A stretch of DNA of 64,000 bases from Tillus elongatus (lineage: Eukaryota; Arthropoda; Insecta; Coleoptera; Cleridae): assembly GCA_964006375.1 (NCBI GenBank), contig OZ023268.1:80147335-80211334 (forward strand). The letters are read 5' to 3'. Of the stretch, positions 60,916 through 64,000 are shown piece by piece; position 1 is the first letter of the stretch; each line of letters starts with the position of its first letter. The notes beneath the pieces were generated by a model. That model ran no database searches. It saw only the letters and a list, made by a program, of their open reading frames with translations, and was not told the DNA's origin. A program made the position numbers and the translations under genes.

Positions 60916-60950
60916 AAAATGGCTCCAAAACAGGAGCCGAAATGTCGAGT
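60902..60950 (+). ncRNA. Hammerhead-ribozyme-like motif, degenerate
   Basis: The order ctc-ttgaaaa-tggctcc-aaaaca-ggagcc-gaaa-tgtc-gag resembles a type I hammerhead: stem I (ctc/gag), core CUGANGA, stem II hairpin, GAAA, then the UH cleavage position (gtc). The core has U for C3 and A for G8, a pair that must form C-G in active ribozymes. The left arm repeats this at about 59618-59665, with GAAA changed to CAAA. Hammerheads are known in Penelope-like elements. This copy is probably weak or inactive. Confidence 0.4.
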
Positions 60951-60991
60951 TTTCATAAATTCTGGACTCGGTTCAACAACCAAGTATGTCT

Positions 60992-62587
<1,596 letters not shown>

Positions 62588-62676
<89 letters not shown>
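62588..62676. repeat. (TA)n microsatellite, about 89 bp
   Basis: Pure TA that truncates the Tc1-like transposase on its right side. Confidence 0.97.
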
Positions 62677-62679
<3 letters not shown>

Positions 62680-62896
62680 AAAACGTTTATGTCACAATTT
62701 TAAATTAATACCCAGATTATGATTAGTCATATTTAGTTACCCAGTCCAGGATTTACATAATTGTCATCCCATGCTATTAGCAATATCCTGACAAAAACCT
62801 TGTATGACATCAAAAACAGTTTGTGGCTAATGAAACAAGCATTCAAGGCCACTTACTCCACAATACAAGTGTTTGCTTAATAGAAGATGAGTCAAA

Positions 62897-63248
62897 CTTC
62901 GGTGGTTCAGTGGTAAGAACCTGTGCCTCTGAACCGAAGGTTACTGGGTTCGATCCCAGAGTTCTCCTTTCACTTTTTCAGTACATACATTAACACCAAC
63001 CGAGGTTGTGGGATTGTATTTTAGCAAGTTGAATGTCTGCACGTTCGCCCTTCGGAGGGGGCGTAAAGCCGTCGGTCCCTTGTCCATGTCACGTTGGGCA
63101 CATTAAATATACTTACAGAAAGGCAGGGGTTCGGCAAAATTTCCAGGATAATGAGGTGAAACTGCTCCCTGGCGTCGGTTATTGGCCATAGTTGCGGAAA
63201 TAGACCGCGTTAAAGAAACAAACACACACCCCCCACACACACACACAT
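62897..63248 (+). mobile_element. tRNA-derived SINE, full length
   Basis: The head (62897-62965) has the A-box-like TGGTTCAGTGG (62903-62913) and B box GGTTCGATCC (62947-62956). The body includes ccttcggagggggcgtaaag, gttgggcacattaaatatac and ccctggcgtcggttattggc. The tail is a CA-rich run at 63220-63248. Same family as 9583-9938. Confidence 0.85.
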
Positions 63249-63365
63249 AGGAGATGAGTGTATGAGATGTACGAATGTAGAAAAAATGAGTGTATGTCAA
63301 GATAGAAGTACTTGGGGAAATATTGTTAGCAACTAGTGCAGTTCTATTCAATATATAAAATTCGA

Positions 63366-63560
63366 GACGCAGCAAGTGCGTTATAGTAGCAAATTTTCAT
63401 AAGAATTGTACACTATTATTATACGGCATATTAGTAAAGTTAATACTTTAAACTTACAAAGATTGATTTTAGAGATCCTGGTACGCACAGATTTGAAGAA
63501 TTCTTTCGAAAGTGTTACCATCGATATCTCTATTATCAAAAAAATCTTGCGATCTAACTC
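63366..63560. mobile_element. Short family R copy without TA core
   Basis: Begins cgagacgcagcaagtgcgtt and ends near taccatcgatatctctatta, the inverse of the other family R end. It is about 180 bp and lacks any TA tract. The sequence to about 63680 resembles the family R body. Confidence 0.55.
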
Positions 63561-64000
63561 GTTTTGAGAAAAATGCCCAAAACTCAATTTTCTATAAAGC
63601 TAAAGAACTAAATTTTGCTATATTTGGAGATAGTGTAAGTCTCTTTAAAAGAAACTTGTATTACAAATTTCATTAAAGTTATACAGAAGATTTCCAAAAG
63701 GAAACTTAATCCATATTTATAAAAGTGAAGTATCTGCCAAATTATAAACTTAGCGGTTATTTTTCCTTATTAATCCTCAGTATGATTTTATTTTAGTCAA
63801 CCTAATCAAACCGGTTTTTTAAATAACAATTACAAATATAACAAAATTATAATTTCAGACTCAAAGGTGACAAACGTGATACTTTAGATCGGCTTCATGC
63901 CCCAGATATTATACTCAAAATATACAGAATTAATTAATTACAGAAAATTAGTAGAATTACCATTGAAACACATCCAACGACTGTTTCGGTCTTATATGAC
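63561..64000. other. AT-rich, nothing recognised beyond 63680
   Basis: No coding or repeat structure identified at the window edge. Confidence 0.4.

Noticed and set aside
62897..62965. A functional tRNA gene
   Set aside because: It has A and B boxes but is fused to a repeated body and CA-rich tail, and occurs twice with the same body, so it is a SINE head.

Overview
The window is an AT-rich, intron-dominated piece of an arthropod nuclear genome, most likely an insect with a large, transposon-loaded genome. The species cannot be named from the sequence. The only host gene I can support is the 3' half of an inactive rhomboid gene (iRhom/RHBDF family). It has five coding exons on the + strand at 1393-1570, 5702-5790, 10559-10814, 28618-28872 and 38650-39078. 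Their splice phases join without a break and give about 400 C-terminal residues: the cysteine-rich iRhom homology region followed by the membrane-embedded rhomboid core. The motif GPAGS, where active rhomboid proteases carry GxSG, marks it as a pseudoprotease. The 5' exons lie upstream of the window.

Nearly everything else is mobile DNA. The 4.1 kb and 4.8 kb introns hold degenerate non-LTR retrotransposons, a Tc1 remnant, and a hAT-like element carrying a tRNA-derived SINE. The 17.8 kb intron between the third and fourth exons holds two full-length LTR retrotransposons: a Ty3/Gypsy element at 11407-16165, whose LTRs look identical and which has the 5-bp target duplication ATATG, and a BEL/Pao element at 16435-22899 with an uninterrupted 1738-codon polyprotein on the minus strand and the target duplication CAGTC. 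The same intron also holds several non-LTR copies and a possible solo LTR. The 9.8 kb intron before the last exon holds a broken mariner, more non-LTR copies, and a 1434-bp terminal-inverted-repeat element with a perfect 8-bp target duplication and an internal palindrome.

Downstream of the iRhom stop codon (39078), after a presumptive 3' UTR, there is a second gene-poor transposon field. It contains RT remnants, two 1.6 kb GC-rich non-autonomous elements built from about 165-bp degenerate tandem units, a 5S rRNA-like fragment, two DD41D-type mariner relatives, a head-to-head inverted pair of Penelope-like (GIY-YIG) 3' ends, another Tc1 remnant and a second SINE.

Twelve long (TA)n tracts (63-150 bp each) are spread over the window, and most sit at or inside transposon boundaries. 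The most unusual structures are the inverted Penelope-like pair flanked by (TA)n with hammerhead-ribozyme-like motifs in both arms, the 8-bp-TSD element with a nested palindrome, and the (TA)n-cored repeat family whose end forms a small hairpin. No operon-like or defence-like system is visible.
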